A DNA stretch of 64,000 nucleotides from Proteromonas lacertae (lineage: Eukaryota > Sar > Bigyra > Opalinata > Proteromonadidae): contig NGBS01000314.1 of assembly GCA_002245135.1 (NCBI GenBank), positions 62,001-126,000 of the forward strand, written 5' to 3'. Within the stretch, counting starts at the first letter, position 1, and each line of letters opens with the position of its first letter. This document shows positions 31,827 to 44,500 of the stretch, one piece after another. The position numbers and the translations under genes were made by a program. A model generated the notes under the pieces. That model worked only from the letters and a program-made list of their open reading frames with translations. It was not told the origin of the DNA and searched no databases.

Positions 31827-34119
31827 TTACCTATTATCATCATCTTCACTACTTTTATTTCTATTATCTCCATTATCTTCATCACTTTTATCATCTTCAG
31901 AATTTTCCAAATAATCACTATCTGAATCATCTTCTGGTGGTTTCATTCCACCTTCCATATTTTCATCATCATCATCATCATCGTCTTTCTTTTCATTATT
32001 TTCTATATCATCTTTCTTTGCTTTTGATTTTTTTGTTTTTTTACCTTTTTTAGATTTCTTTTTCTTCTTTTCTTCTGAACTGCTTGATCCTTCTTCCTCA
32101 TCTTCGTCATCTTCATCATCATCATCTTCTTCTTCTTCACCTTCTTCATCATCTTCTTCAGATGAATTTTCAATATCTTCATCATCATTAGGCTTCATCT
32201 TATTTTCTTCTTTTTCTTTATTCTCTTCTGGTTGGATATTCAAACTTGGTACTATTTGACTATGATTATCCTTACTCTCATCCTTTGTAGCAAACGATTC
32301 ATCATCAAAATCAAGTTCTGAATCATTCTCATCTTCTAAACCATCTTTCTCTTCAATTTCTAATTTTGGTTTTTCATTTGACTCTTCTTTATCAGTTTGC
32401 ATATATCTTCTTGGAGTTGCTTTTACTTCATGATCAGCAGATGGTTCAATACTTTCTACAGTAGCAACATGTGTTAATGATAATAATGATCCAATATGTG
32501 AAGATACTCTTCTTAACGATCTAGATTCTGGAGATATTGGATTTGTATCTTTAGACAAGAATGGATGATTGGATAATTCATCTAATGTCATTCTATTCTC
32601 TATTTCCATATTCAATAATCCTTTCAATATTTCAACTGCTTCATCACTTATACTTGAAGGTAATTTAACTAAATTCCAACTAATAGCTTCATCATTATTT
32701 GCTGTTTCTATTACTTTAATATTCATTTTATATGAACCTGGATTATACAATTCTAACATTATACATCCTACACTGAATAAATCACTACTACAATTTGAAT
32801 AAGACAAATTATTGATTATTTCTGGAGCTGTATATGTTGATGTTGGAGTTTTTAATGGAAAAGAATCTTTTTGAGTATTAACAGCATTATGAAATACACC
32901 AATTTTTAATTCACTTGACAAGAAGTATAATTGTTTTGGAGAAATATCTCTAATCACATAATTCTCTTTGTGAAACTTCGATAATTCTTTAATCATCTCT
33001 TTTAAAAACCATCTAATTTCATCTTCATTAAACTCTTCTTCTTCACTGCTTCTGTAAGCTATTTCTTCATACAGTGATTTTGTATTCATCTTATCAAAAG
33101 ATAAATGTAGTAAAGGATTATTGATATTTTCATCATCTGTATCTGTTGGTATTTCATCATCAATACTACTCTCTAATGAATCATCTAAATTTCTCATATT
33201 ATTATTGTCATTATTATCTAAACTAGGTGATAAATCATTGTTAAGATTATTATCATTATTGTATTTTCTATCATTATTACTATTATTGTCATTATAAATA
33301 TTCTTCAATTCTCCATCTCTCAAAAATGAATGAGAAATAACATTATCAAGAGATATTCTTTGTTCCATATTCTTCTCCAACATAATTTTTATTAATGCTA
33401 ATAAATCTGATGATATATCAGAAGGTAAAGTAATATCATCCCAATTAATATCACTCTTATTTGATTCTTTAATCTTACTGATATTACTTTGAAATTCTTT
33501 TGGACTAACTAATTCCAGTAATAAACATCCTAAACTAAATATATCAGATTTATAATCTGCTGATGATGGATCTTTATTTACTTCTGGTGATGAATAATTA
33601 GTATTACCATGATATTCACATTCTGTTTTATCTCTCAAACATAAAATATTGGAAAAATCACCTAATACCACATGATTTGGTGTAATAAAAATATTCTTAG
33701 GACAAATATCTCTATGAACATATTTATTATCATGTATATCCTTCAGTCCTTTACTTACCTCAGTTAAAATATATCTAATTTCATCTTCAATAAATGGATT
33801 TGATTGCCTACTTTCTATTTCACTCTGTAAATTCTTTTCACAATATTGTAATACAATGTATAAATTTTCATATTCTTTAATTAATTGAATATATTGAACC
33901 AAGTTTGTATTTCTACATACACCTAATAATCGCAATTCTGGGTATTTAAATATTTTGAAAAATTTCTTTTTCTGTAATTTTTCTTCTTTAATCACAACAA
34001 TCTATTTCAATTACATTAACAAAGGTAAATAATACTTGATCAGTATCTTTGGCTCTTGCTTTCCAAAATGAACCACTTTTACCAGTTGCAATCTTCTCTA
34101 TTCTTTCGTAATTTTCCAT
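31827..34119 (-). CDS. Tandem kinase/pseudokinase with long acidic tail
   Basis: Exon 1 (34119 to about 34036) encodes MENYERIEKIATGKSGSFWK; a 34-nt intron follows, then IVVIKEEKL with the ATP-binding Lys. The first kinase domain keeps VHRDICPKNIF but has GDFSN in place of DFG, and SPE for APE. A second kinase-like domain (about residues 345-510) is degenerate: VIRDISPKQLY replaces HRD-LKPEN, GVFHN replaces DFG, yet YTAPEI and SSDLFSVGCIMLELY remain. It is probably a scaffold or weak kinase. The final 200 residues are Asp/Glu/Lys/Ser-rich and low in complexity. Confidence 0.8.
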
Positions 34120-34286
34120 TTAAAATATTATAAAACGATAATGGTGTGTGAAAAATTATTTTCAATAACCAAAAATAGTATCTACGTTTCTACCTTTAAA
34201 AAAATCTTCTTATCAACTCAATATACACATTTACATGATATTTTAAAGGCTATCTTAAAAATAACATAAAATTTATTTTTTCAGAC
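34120..34286. promoter_or_regulatory. Bidirectional spacer between two kinase genes
   Basis: The spacer is 167 bp between divergent ATGs and AT-rich; no specific motif is recognised. Confidence 0.4.
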
Positions 34287-35622
34287 ATGAATTTAAAGTA
34301 TTATTTATTAATTTTTACATTTGTTTAGTATATCGCAAAGAAATTCAAACCATCCAGCTCCATTATTTCCTATCCCGAGAAGAAGCTACAGAGACTCTTC
34401 AAAAAGTGATGGACATCTCTTAGAGAATACTTTACCTTCCTATCCTTCCAGAGCCGATTCTATACATTTTGAAAAATCCGGAAATCCTGATGTATCACAA
34501 CCAGCCCCTTTAAAGAACAAAAAACTTGAGGAATTAATACATAAGTCAAATATACCTCCTAATTCACCTATATCATCTGTAAAATCTTCTCACAATTGTG
34601 CACAGCCATTGATTTCAAATATCCCAGAATATTCACTTCCGAAACAAATTTCCTCAAATGCGCTTCCTTTACCTAAATCAAATTCTTCATCTAGTCAAAA
34701 CTCTTTATTATCGTCAATGTCTTCAATGAGTTCACCAAGTCAACGTCCAAAACGTAGACCAAGTGTAGTTAATCATTTAGAATTAGAATATCAATTATTA
34801 CCAGATAAAGTAGGTGAAGGTGCTTTTGGTACTGTATGTAGAGGAAGATCTTTATCAACAAATCAAACATTAGCTATTAAATGCGTTAAAAAGTCAATAT
34901 TAAGAACAGGTGAATTAAAAGAATCAATAGAAAATGAAGCGATGATTCATCTTAATTTGAATCATCCTAGAATTGTTCATTTGTATGATGTATGTGATAC
35001 AGACGATGGATATTATTTTATAATGGATGAAGTGAAAGGATATACATTGAATGATCGTCTAAATTGTACATGTGATTATCCAATATCCGAAGAAGAAGCT
35101 TGTCATTATACATATGAAATATTACAAGGACTTGAGTATTTACATACTCGTAATATAATACATTGTGATTTAAAACCTGAGAATATATTACTAGAAGATA
35201 GAGGAGCAAAAGCACCCAATGATTTCATTCATTATGATGTGAAATTATGTGATTTTGGTTTGAGTAAAGAAATTCCAGAATCACCAATAAAAGATAAGAA
35301 TATTTATATACAATTAGCATCAACACAAGGTACAATGGGTTATATGGCTCCAGAGATGTTTATGCAAAAGAGAGGAACAACATCGTCTGATATATGGAGT
35401 GTTGGTATTTTGTTATTTAAAATGTTATTTGATTATGATCCATTTTATCCATACAGTTCCTGTGCAACTACTGATTTAGAATATGATGAATATGCATGTG
35501 GTAATGTCAGTCCTCAAGCAAAAGCAGTAGTTGATCATATGTTGGTCAGAGAACCATTTGGTCGATCATCTGCTAAAGAATTGCTGAAAATGAAATGGTT
35601 TGATAAAGAAAGAGAAAGATAG
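34287..35622 (+). CDS. CAMK-like Ser/Thr protein kinase
   Basis: The predicted frame opens at a TTG, but an 11-nt first exon with ATG at 34287 plus a 31-nt intron (34298-34328) splices in frame to give MNLNISQRNSN. A Ser/Pro-rich N-terminus of about 150 residues precedes a complete kinase domain: GEGAFGTVCRG, AIKCVKKS, ENEA (alpha-C Glu), HCDLKPENILL (Cys in place of the usual Arg), LCDFGLS, GTMGYMAPEMF and DIWSVGILLF. The C-terminus follows directly. The HCD motif suggests no activation-loop phosphorylation dependence. Substrate unknown. Confidence 0.9.
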
Positions 35623-35792
35623 ATATATTCATTTTCTCGCATCTTTTTTTTTCAATTATAAATACTAGTTAATATAGAAATAATCAATGTTTATATCATA
35701 TACACTTACAACTAATATTTTATATTTATTCATACATTTTTTATTTGTTTTTTAATTTATTAACAAATACAAAACATTAACATATAAGAATA

Positions 35793-38700
35793 TTAAAATA
35801 TACTTCTTCTATCTTTAACATATCCAGATATTTTTGTAAGAGTACTTTTACCTAATTTGGATTGTCTTGGTTCATTACAACATGCATAAACACTAGCTGT
35901 TCTTTTTCTATAAACTGGATATAACAAACCAGCCAATTCTTCTTTTCTGTATTTATTTTCACTACCAATATATTTCAAACCATTATATAAACGAGGTGGA
36001 ACAAATCTACACACAACACCATTAATAACTGCAAAACAAGCAATTAATATACACAGCAAATGTTGAACAACTGTTAATCTTTTACAATGAAATACTGTCG
36101 ATCCAAATGTAACAATTAATATCTGTATAATTATTTCAAACAACCAGATACATGAAAAAGCAGGAGTTGAAAACATATTACTAAAGAAATTACATTCATT
36201 GTATATTTTTCTTGCATCAATCTGATTGAATATCTGCAATAAGGCAAATGTATGAAATATCATTGTTACATGTGTTGTTGGTTTTGATCCATATCCTAAT
36301 CCTATACCAATTGGTTCTCCAAATATATTATGACCTCCAAATGTGATAAACAATACAATCATAACCTGAAAGCATAAATATGATGCTATGTTCCTAAACA
36401 TGGTTGGACTAATAATAAACTCATCTTTGTTGTATGGAGTTCTTTCCAGCAATTCATCAGTTGGATATTCTGTTGCTAAAGCTAAAGATGGCAAATGTAT
36501 CCATAATCAAATGAATCCATTGCATTTGTACTGGAGTAATTGGTGTTTCATGAATTGTTATTGCTGTAACAAAACCAATCACTGTTGCTACAGCGCCGAT
36601 AGCTAGAGTGAATTGAATGAATTTTCTGCAATTATCATACACACTTCTACCCCATTTCACAGCAGCTACAATTGACAAGAAACTATCATCCATTAAAATA
36701 ATATCTGATGCTTCTTGTGCAACTGAAGTACCACCTATTCCCATCGCAAATCCAACATTTGATTTAGCCAAAGCTGGAGCATCATTTGTACCATCACCAG
36801 TAACAGCTACAATTTGCCCTCTTTCCATCAATCCAGTAACTAATAAATGTTTATCTGTTGGAGCTGATCTTGCCAACACTTGAAGTGTATTTACCAATGG
36901 GTCAAATTCAGCTTGATTTCTAATCACTTTATACTTTTGTGATTCTTGATCATGTTGTTTGGGATCTTTTCCTAATTGCCTAACACAACCATATTTTTTA
37001 CATTCATCAGTACATGCATCTTTTCTTTTTTCTATAGCTTCTCTTTTCCACATATTACAAAGAGATGTTCTATGGCCAACAATAGATGGAAAACCTTGTG
37101 GACTGACATAATCAGCTTTGAAGTGTTTATCCATTGAATAATCATGACAATGGCATTCATGATTGAAATGAGGTGGTAATACTAAACCACCAACTAATTC
37201 TCTAAATTGACTTCCACTCATACAAACACCTGGTGGATAATGAATATTGTGTTTATCTCTGTGACATTGTGGATGATAAATATGACACTGTTTAGCAATT
37301 GATTTGGCTGTATCCATTGCATCACCAGTTACCATTCGTACAAATATACCAGCATCTTGACATCTCAATACACAAGCAGGTACTTCAGGTCGAATTGGAT
37401 CTTCTAAACCTAAAAATCCTACTAATGTTAATTTATCTTCTATAGCTGGACATAAACCTACACCCTTTTGATCAACTGATGAATATTCAACTAATTCACT
37501 CCAATCAATTGGATGATCAAAATCTCTATAAGCTAAACCAATAATTCTTAAACCTTTCTTTGCCATCTTGTTAACCACTGTTTCAACTAACCTTTGTCTA
37601 CTTCCTTCACCAACTATATGTCCATCTTCATCTTCAGACAAAATACCATCCAACACTTTCAATTCACCATCTGTACTTTGCATATTCTCTGACAATCTAA
37701 CCAACATTTCTGGAGCACCTTTTACATATACTCTATATTTATTCTCAGAATATTTCACTACACAGGAAGATCTTTTTCTATCACTGTGAAATGGAATTGT
37801 GGCTATTACTGATGCTTTATCTTTTATTTCTTCAGTTGTTTTAGGAAAATGATTTCTTATTGATTTATAATCAATACCAATCTTTTTCATCCAATACAAT
37901 AAAGCAGCATCAACAGATGAACCAATAGCTCTTTCATTTTTATCATCAGTCATAAATCCATCATTATTTAAACAACAGTTCTCACAAATTAATTCTTTAA
38001 TTTCACTTGATATTTTCTTTGATTCTTCAATAAATACTTTTTCTTCATTCATATCTCCTTTTCTATCAACAAGATATCTTCCTTTTCCATCTAATATCCA
38101 TGCTTGAACGACAGACATTTGACCTTTTGTTAATGTACCAGTTTTATCACTACAAATCGTATTAGCACCACCCATTGTTTCACATGCATTTATATGTCTT
38201 ACTAAATTATTATCTTTCATCATTCTTTTTACAGAATAAGCTAATGCAATAGCTACAGCAAAAGGCAAACCTTCAGGAACCATTACAATTAAATATGAAA
38301 TTCCAGTCAAAATATAACTCAATAAAGAATTCCAATTTGATTTATCCCAATATGGATCACCATTTTCATTAACAGTTCCTTTACCTGTTCCAAATTGGAT
38401 AAAATGAATTAATAGTAATATAACAGTTACTAGAACAGCTAATATAACACTTACTATGGAAATTTGTTCTGTTAATCCTTCTAATTTTTCTTGCAATGGT
38501 GTTGTATCTTCAGATGATTCAACTAATGATTCTAATTTACCAAATACACTATTTCTTCCCACAGCAACAACCAGACAAGTCATATATCCATCATGCACAT
38601 CAGAACTTGATACTAGAAATGGGTTTTCTTTATCTTTAATTACTTGCCTATATTCACCAGTAATTTTAGATTCATCCACTTTACCATTAACTCCAGATAT

Positions 38701-39449
38701 AAGAATACCATCAGCTGGAACTGAATCACCTCCTGTTAAAATCATTATATCACCTACAACTAAATTATCTGTTGAAATAGTTTGTTCTGTTCCTTCTCTT
38801 AATACTTTAATTTCTTTATTTGCATTTATTTCTGTTAAATCTGCAAACTGTTTATCTTTAGCCCATATCTGTTATTGCTTCAACATTGATAATTACTACA
38901 ACAGCTATTAATATAGCAAAACCATCTATCCATCCAGTTTCTGGACCTTCTGTTGCCATTCCAGCTATTATTGCAACAACAGCAGCAACTATAAATACTT
39001 GAATTAAAACTTCGTGAAGACCTTCACAGACAATCTCACAGTATGTGACAGGTTTATGTTTAGGATGATGATTATTTCCGTAAATCTCTTCTCTCTTTGG
39101 ATCTAATACCTGATAATTTGATAATCCCTATTTATAATAAATAATATAACAATATAGTATTATACTTTTAATAGATCTGTACCTAATGTTTCTGCTATAT
39201 GATTTAATCCACCAAATTTCTCTATTGTTGTGAAACCAGCGTTCTCCATTTGCCAATCAAACAGATTTGTTTTATGTTCAGCATCAGGTGCTCCTAATTC
39301 ATTAGCAGTATACTTAAACTTCTAGATTTCAATAAAGAACAAATAATTATTTAATAAATAGTTATAATTTATACATCACATGTGTTATCATCTGATTTCT
39401 TTACAGCAAGTTCATAATATATTTTATTTCCAGCCATATCTTTCTTCAT
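35793..39449 (-). CDS. P2B-type Ca2+-ATPase (plasma membrane calcium pump), two frame breaks
   Basis: It pumps Ca2+ out of the cytosol. Two introns lie near 39327-39378 and 39128-39166. The protein has ten predicted membrane spans, ITGEY (usual TGES), ICSDKTGTLTKGQ with the phosphorylated Asp, KGAPEMLVR, TGDGTNDAPALAKSN and a PVQMQWIHLIMDT segment. Between CHIYHPQCHRDKH and RSAPTDKH is a His/Cys-rich insertion (about 36880-37300). Each of two breaks has one extra base: GAT-A-TGG near 38866 and GC-C-A near 36492. Omitting those bases restores EAITDWAKDKQF and DTFASLALATE. Whether these are assembly errors, frameshifting or decay is open. Confidence 0.9.
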
Positions 39450-39566
39450 AAATTGACTATGAAAAGTCAAAAACTATTATTACCGTTTCACATTTAATTT
39501 TGTCAAAAAAGTTCTAGTGCGAAAAAAATCCCCATTATCATCTAAAACGGATATATTTTTAGAATA
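39450..39566. promoter_or_regulatory. Bidirectional spacer, Ca2+-ATPase / YchF
   Basis: Only 117 bp separate the divergent ATGs. It includes TTTTGTCAAAAAAG and CTAAAACGGATA; no known element is recognised. Confidence 0.4.
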
Positions 39567-40792
39567 ATGTTTTCATTTCGATTTGTGAGTGTATTACATA
39601 AAAATTTATCACATAAAAGTATTTACAGATTATATGGATCTTGTGGAATTGTGGGAATGCCTAATATTGGAAAATCTACACTTTTCAATGCATTAACTAA
39701 AACGCAACTTGCAGAAGCATCTAATTTCCCATTTTGTACAATAGAACCTAATCATGCTAATATCCTTTTTAAAAATTCATTTTCAATAATATTTGAGTTA
39801 TGCTTAATATCAATTAAAAAGTATCAATACCAGATAAAAGGTTAGAAAAATTAGCTAAAATTGCAAAATCTGGAGTTATTAATAGATCTCAAATAGAATT
39901 TGTTGATATTGCTGGATTAGTAAGAGGAGCTTCGAAAGGAGAAGGCTTAGGAAATCAATTTTTGTCTAATATTAGACATGTAGATATAATACTTCATAGT
40001 ATTCGCTGTTTTGATGATGTAAATATATCTCATGTTGAAGAATCTGTTAATCCAATTAGAGATTTGAATATAATTAAAAATGAACTTATATTAGGTGATT
40101 TAGAAATAATGGAAAGAAGATTATCGAAGAAAATGAAAATAAAAATGAATGTTAAACATGAAATATATGAATTTTTAGTGAATGAATTAGAGAATGGTAA
40201 TTATTTATATGAAAAGAAATATGACAGTGATGTATATGAAGTAATAAAAGATATCCTATTGATCACTGCAAAACCTATAATTTATCTATGTCATGTCAAT
40301 CCAAATGATTGTTTAAATAGAAATAATTATACAAAATTAATAAGTGATTATATATCACCATTAAAACCAATTGTAATATCTCCATTGTTGGAAGAAGAAG
40401 CAAGTCAATTTGAGGATGATTATTCACAATTGGAGTATTTACAATCTTATGGTTTAGATAAAACTGGGTTGAGTAATATAATACTAGAATGTCAAAAGTT
40501 ACTTGATTTGGTTTATTTCTTTACTGTTGGACCAAAAGAATCTCATAGTTGGAGTATAAGAAGAGGAAAGAAAGCAATTGATGCTGCTGGAACAATACAC
40601 AGTGATTTTATATCTAAATTTGTTAAAGCTCAAACAATTAGTTATGATGATTATATAAAATATAGTATTTGATTATAGTAATACAATTAAATAGATGGAG
40701 AAGAAGGAGTTCGCAAAGCAGGTAAAATAAGAAGTGAAGGAAGAGAATATGTTGTGAAAGATGGAGATATTTTCAACTTTTTATTGAGATAA
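39567..40792 (+). CDS. YchF/OLA1-family GTPase with possible organelle presequence
   Basis: YchF proteins are ribosome-associated P-loop ATPases/GTPases. Exons are 39567-39759, about 39818/39822 to 40664 and about 40695 to 40792. Motifs are [50 protein letters not shown], and a TGS-like end with [25 protein letters not shown] and [10 protein letters not shown]. It looks more like the bacterial/organellar YchF than cytosolic OLA1. A 25-residue N-terminal extension rich in Phe, Ser, Arg, Lys and His, without acids, resembles a mitochondrial-type presequence. The first intron looks U12-type; the last is a 30-nt GT-AG intron. Confidence 0.92.
39760..39821 (+). other. Probable U12-type intron in YchF
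   Basis: The 5' end ATATCCTTTTT matches the U12 AT-AC consensus perfectly; the exon ends EPNHA. TGCTTAATAT lies 10-15 nt before the 3' end, like a U12 branch site. Both ATTAA (39817, AT-AA, giving KVSIPDKRL) and AAAAG (39821, AT-AG, giving ISIPDKRL) keep the frame. The first gives the family spacing between EPN and PD. No GT-AG alternative joins the exons. Confidence 0.75.
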
Positions 40793-40901
40793 TGTTTAGT
40801 TATTCATAGTATTATGAATTTAAATAAATAAAAGAACATTAATTAGAACATTAACATAAAATAAACATATTCCTAAGTTAAATAACCTAACAATTGTTGA
40901 A

Positions 40902-41332
40902 TTATTCCTTTTTTCTCTCTTTTTCTCCACTAAATTCATCTTCTTCATTTATATTTTCATCTTCATCCATTTCGTTCAATAAAAACTATAACAATAAATA
41001 ATTTACATTTATTTCAATACCTGCTTAAGAAAATCTGACGGGCCTTCTGGAAATGAGTGCCTTTGTCGCAGCAATTTCAATGTGTCAGGAGATGGGGTAG
41101 ATTTCCTCTTCCCTTTTTGTTTATTTAATGCCTTACAAATATTTAAGTATATATATCCTAATACTTTTATTTCATCATTTAATATCAAAGAATTTGTATC
41201 TTTTTTATCTAATTGTATTCTTCGAGTATCTGTTGGTATTGGGCTGAATTGTACTACAAAACTTGGCTGTGGTATATTATCGACATTATATTCATCTATT
41301 TCTTCTTCTTCTTCTTCATATTTCTCTTCCAT
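40902..41332 (-). CDS. Small acidic protein with TPSP...FLK...LNEMDE tail
   Basis: Two exons (41332-41022 and 40986-40902) are joined by a 35-nt intron. The protein of about 130 residues has a Glu-rich start (MEEKYEEEEEEIDEYN), a middle FVVQFSPIPTDTRR, and the tail KGKRKSTPSPDTLKLLRQRH, EGPSDFLKQFLLNEMDEDE. The tail aligns with the C-terminus encoded at 31387-31605 (KRKLRKATPSPQQL ... EGPSTFLKELPLNEMDEEDE). The start at 41332 replaces an upstream in-frame non-ATG opening. I recognise no named family; TPSP may be a phosphosite. Confidence 0.75.
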
Positions 41333-41502
41333 TGTTGTTTTATTTGGTAAAAACAAAAATGTAATACAATACAAAATGTATTAAATTGTATTTGTGTGTA
41401 TAATTAAAAAATTCAAAATTATTGATAATACATGTTTATTTAACAATAAATTCATATTATTAATATTTAATGAAGAAATAAAATTCAATAAAATATAAAT
41501 TA

Positions 41503-44500
41503 TTAGTTGATTCTCTTTGGCGGTTTTGAATTAACCACTTTTTTAATATTTTGAGTTAGATAATTCTTTTTAACTGGTTGGCCATTTGATAATTTACTAG
41601 CAACATCTTTAGTAAGTCTTGCACTAACCTTTGATTGTGTTTTTGGAGCTGAATAATTGGGGAATGTTCCTCTTACTTCATAAGTCCACATCATCTCATC
41701 TGTTACAATTAATAATTTCCCTATTAACGTATTTCCATACTCTTTTGGACTAAATGAAACAATGAATTGTGTTCCTTCAGATCCATATGGTTGTAATGTA
41801 CCTCTCATTGGATATACAGAGAATTCTATTGGTGTTTCTGGAGTAAAATAAGCATCAAATTTAGCTGTTTCAACAAATTGGTTTTGTAGATTAAATGAAA
41901 CTGAAGATGTTTGATTCATTGAAGATTCAATAGTAATTACATCATCAATAAGCGGATCTGATGCTTCAAATAATAAATCATATCTCCATCTACCACCACT
42001 TCGTTTGTTCAAAACCAAGTTTGCTTCACATGTTATTGGTTTTGTTGGTGTGAATCTTATTTGATATCTTAATGGTTGATCTAATGATGATATATGATCT
42101 AACAATGGCTCAATAATCAATGATCGATTTAGTAAATCTTTCTTTGACTCATCTAACACTATTAACTCATAATCGAAATACTCTACTTCATCGATTGATT
42201 CTATTGCATGTAATTTTATATCCAATGTTTCATTTACACCTTCTCTTGCTCTGCATTTAAATTCATATCTCTTTTCTGATTTTGGTGCTTCTGCAACTGC
42301 TTTAAATGGATAACTCCACTTCAATTCTTCTTTTGTTCCAACTGTTGTTAGATTAATTAAACCTTCATAAGTGGTTATTTCTTTGGGTGAAAATAATATT
42401 GGTATTTGAATATTACCCTGTGATGATAATGTTTGTTGAGATTTTTTCAATAACAACGATATAACATCTGAATAGTTTTCATCAACTTCTAAACTAATAT
42501 TTATTGCTAAAGAGGTTGGGAATGGATTGTGGAAGAATAAAGATCCAGGAATACTTTCATTTACAACACATGTCAAATCAATATTATCCATTAAACCAGG
42601 TTCAGTTCCATGACCATCTACTGTATATTTCAATTCACCTAACTTTCTTCCTAAAAATACAAATGTAATATTACATGGTTCTAAATTGTTTATTGATGAA
42701 GGGAAATACTCTACGTTAATACGTCTTGTACTATAACCTTTCAATTGCATTCTACTTGGTGTAACTTTATAATTATTTAAATTTGAAACTGCTGCTTTTA
42801 ATGTAACATCTTCACCGATTGGATTTTCTATTATGAATGATTGTGAAGTTTTACTACCAACTGCACAAACCATATCTTTTAATCTAACAGGTTCTGCTTG
42901 ATCAGCTACTAAATGTAATTTATACCAAAATTCTCCTAAAACATTGTGTATAAATGCAATACTACCTTCTTGTTCACCTGGAACTAATGGATTAAATAAT
43001 AATTCATATGATGCTGACTGTAATGGCTCTAAATGGAATAATGGTGAACCAATTAAACCTTCTCCTGTCAAATTTACATCAAAATCTACTGCTTCTTCTA
43101 ATGGATTGGCTAATGTTATATTCACTGTTGTTGCTAATCTAACAGTTGTGTGAATATCAACATCCTCCATTGGCGGAGCAGCTGAAACTGTAACTTCCAT
43201 TGTATACCATTGATATCTTTCATCTTCACCAACAAATGTAATTGTACCTGAATAAATACCTGCTAATAATGGTGTTATTGATAAAGTATATTCTGATTGA
43301 GATTTTGGTGGAACACAAATTGTAGAATCACCACTAATATGTGGAATATCACTTTCTACTTTAAACACTTGTTCTTGATTTGTATCATTATATACTATAA
43401 ATTCTTGAGTAATAGTTTCTCTTGCTTGACATGATAATTCATAATTATCTAAAGCTAATGGATCTTCACCTTTTCCTTTCAGTGAAAAATAGAATTTTTC
43501 TCCATTTACTACATTAGTCAATGTTAATTCACCTTCTATATCACATATCCATGGTGGAGAAAATAATAATTCAAATTCATTTTGACTATTTGCATCTAAA
43601 TGAATTTTCTTTGGACCTTTGAAATGTTCTGCATTTAAATCAACATCTAAATTCCATTCTTCATCTGTATTATTCATCAACGGAATTGCTTGTTTTATCT
43701 TTTGACCTGCTGGTGCAACAGAATTCTATTATGGCTTTAGTATTCTTATCATTCACTACTGCATCAATAGTATAATATCTGCAATCACTTCCATCAACTA
43801 ATATCAATTTACTTGTATATAATCCAGCTGCTTTTGGTTGAAATGATAATGTAAATGTATTTGGAGCTTTTGCATTGATTTTCATGGAATTAGATACTTC
43901 CACTTTTGATAATGTTGAATTTTCAGATGTTAATTGCATTGGAATCACATCTGGAGCTGTAAAATAAGGACTTGAACATTCCACTTTGAAATTAATTGGA
44001 TTATCTCTGTATGCTTGAGTTGCTTTTTGTAAAATATCTCTTACTTTTGTTTTAGCTCCACCACTATATTTTTCTAAAATACTGTTTCTAGCTTGATCTA
44101 AATATACATTTGATGGAGGGAAGATAAGAGTCTTTTGTACTAATGGTATTAAATCAGTGACAATTCTAATCTTTTCAATCATTGGAGGATTCTTCGCTTC
44201 AGCTATAAATTGGTAAATAAATTCACCACTTTGTGGATCTAAGAAGAGAATATTACACTCGTAAGTTCCTCGAAAGAATGGTAAAAAGTTTAATGTTAAA
44301 TTTGTTTTACCTTTAACTGTAATTGCTAAATATTTCATACTACATGAAAAACCATTTGTTTTATCAAATACATGTTGTTTATCAAACTTTTCTAGTGATG
44401 ATTGATCTAATGGAGTTGAATTCTTAGACAATTCTTTGTTATCTTGAGTATTGTTTGGATTATGAATTCTTTTAGCTTTTGGTTTAGATGGTGGTGGGGG

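Noticed and set aside
31763-32053. Phe/Tyr/His-rich plus-strand ORFs
   Set aside because: They are shadows of the acidic, Lys-rich minus-strand tail of the tandem kinase.
38860-38885. A 16-nt GTTGAA...ACAG intron in the Ca2+-ATPase
   Set aside because: Removing it would delete six residues from a membrane segment that aligns without gaps when a single extra A is dropped instead (EAITDWAKDKQF against TAFNDWSKEKQF in animal pumps).
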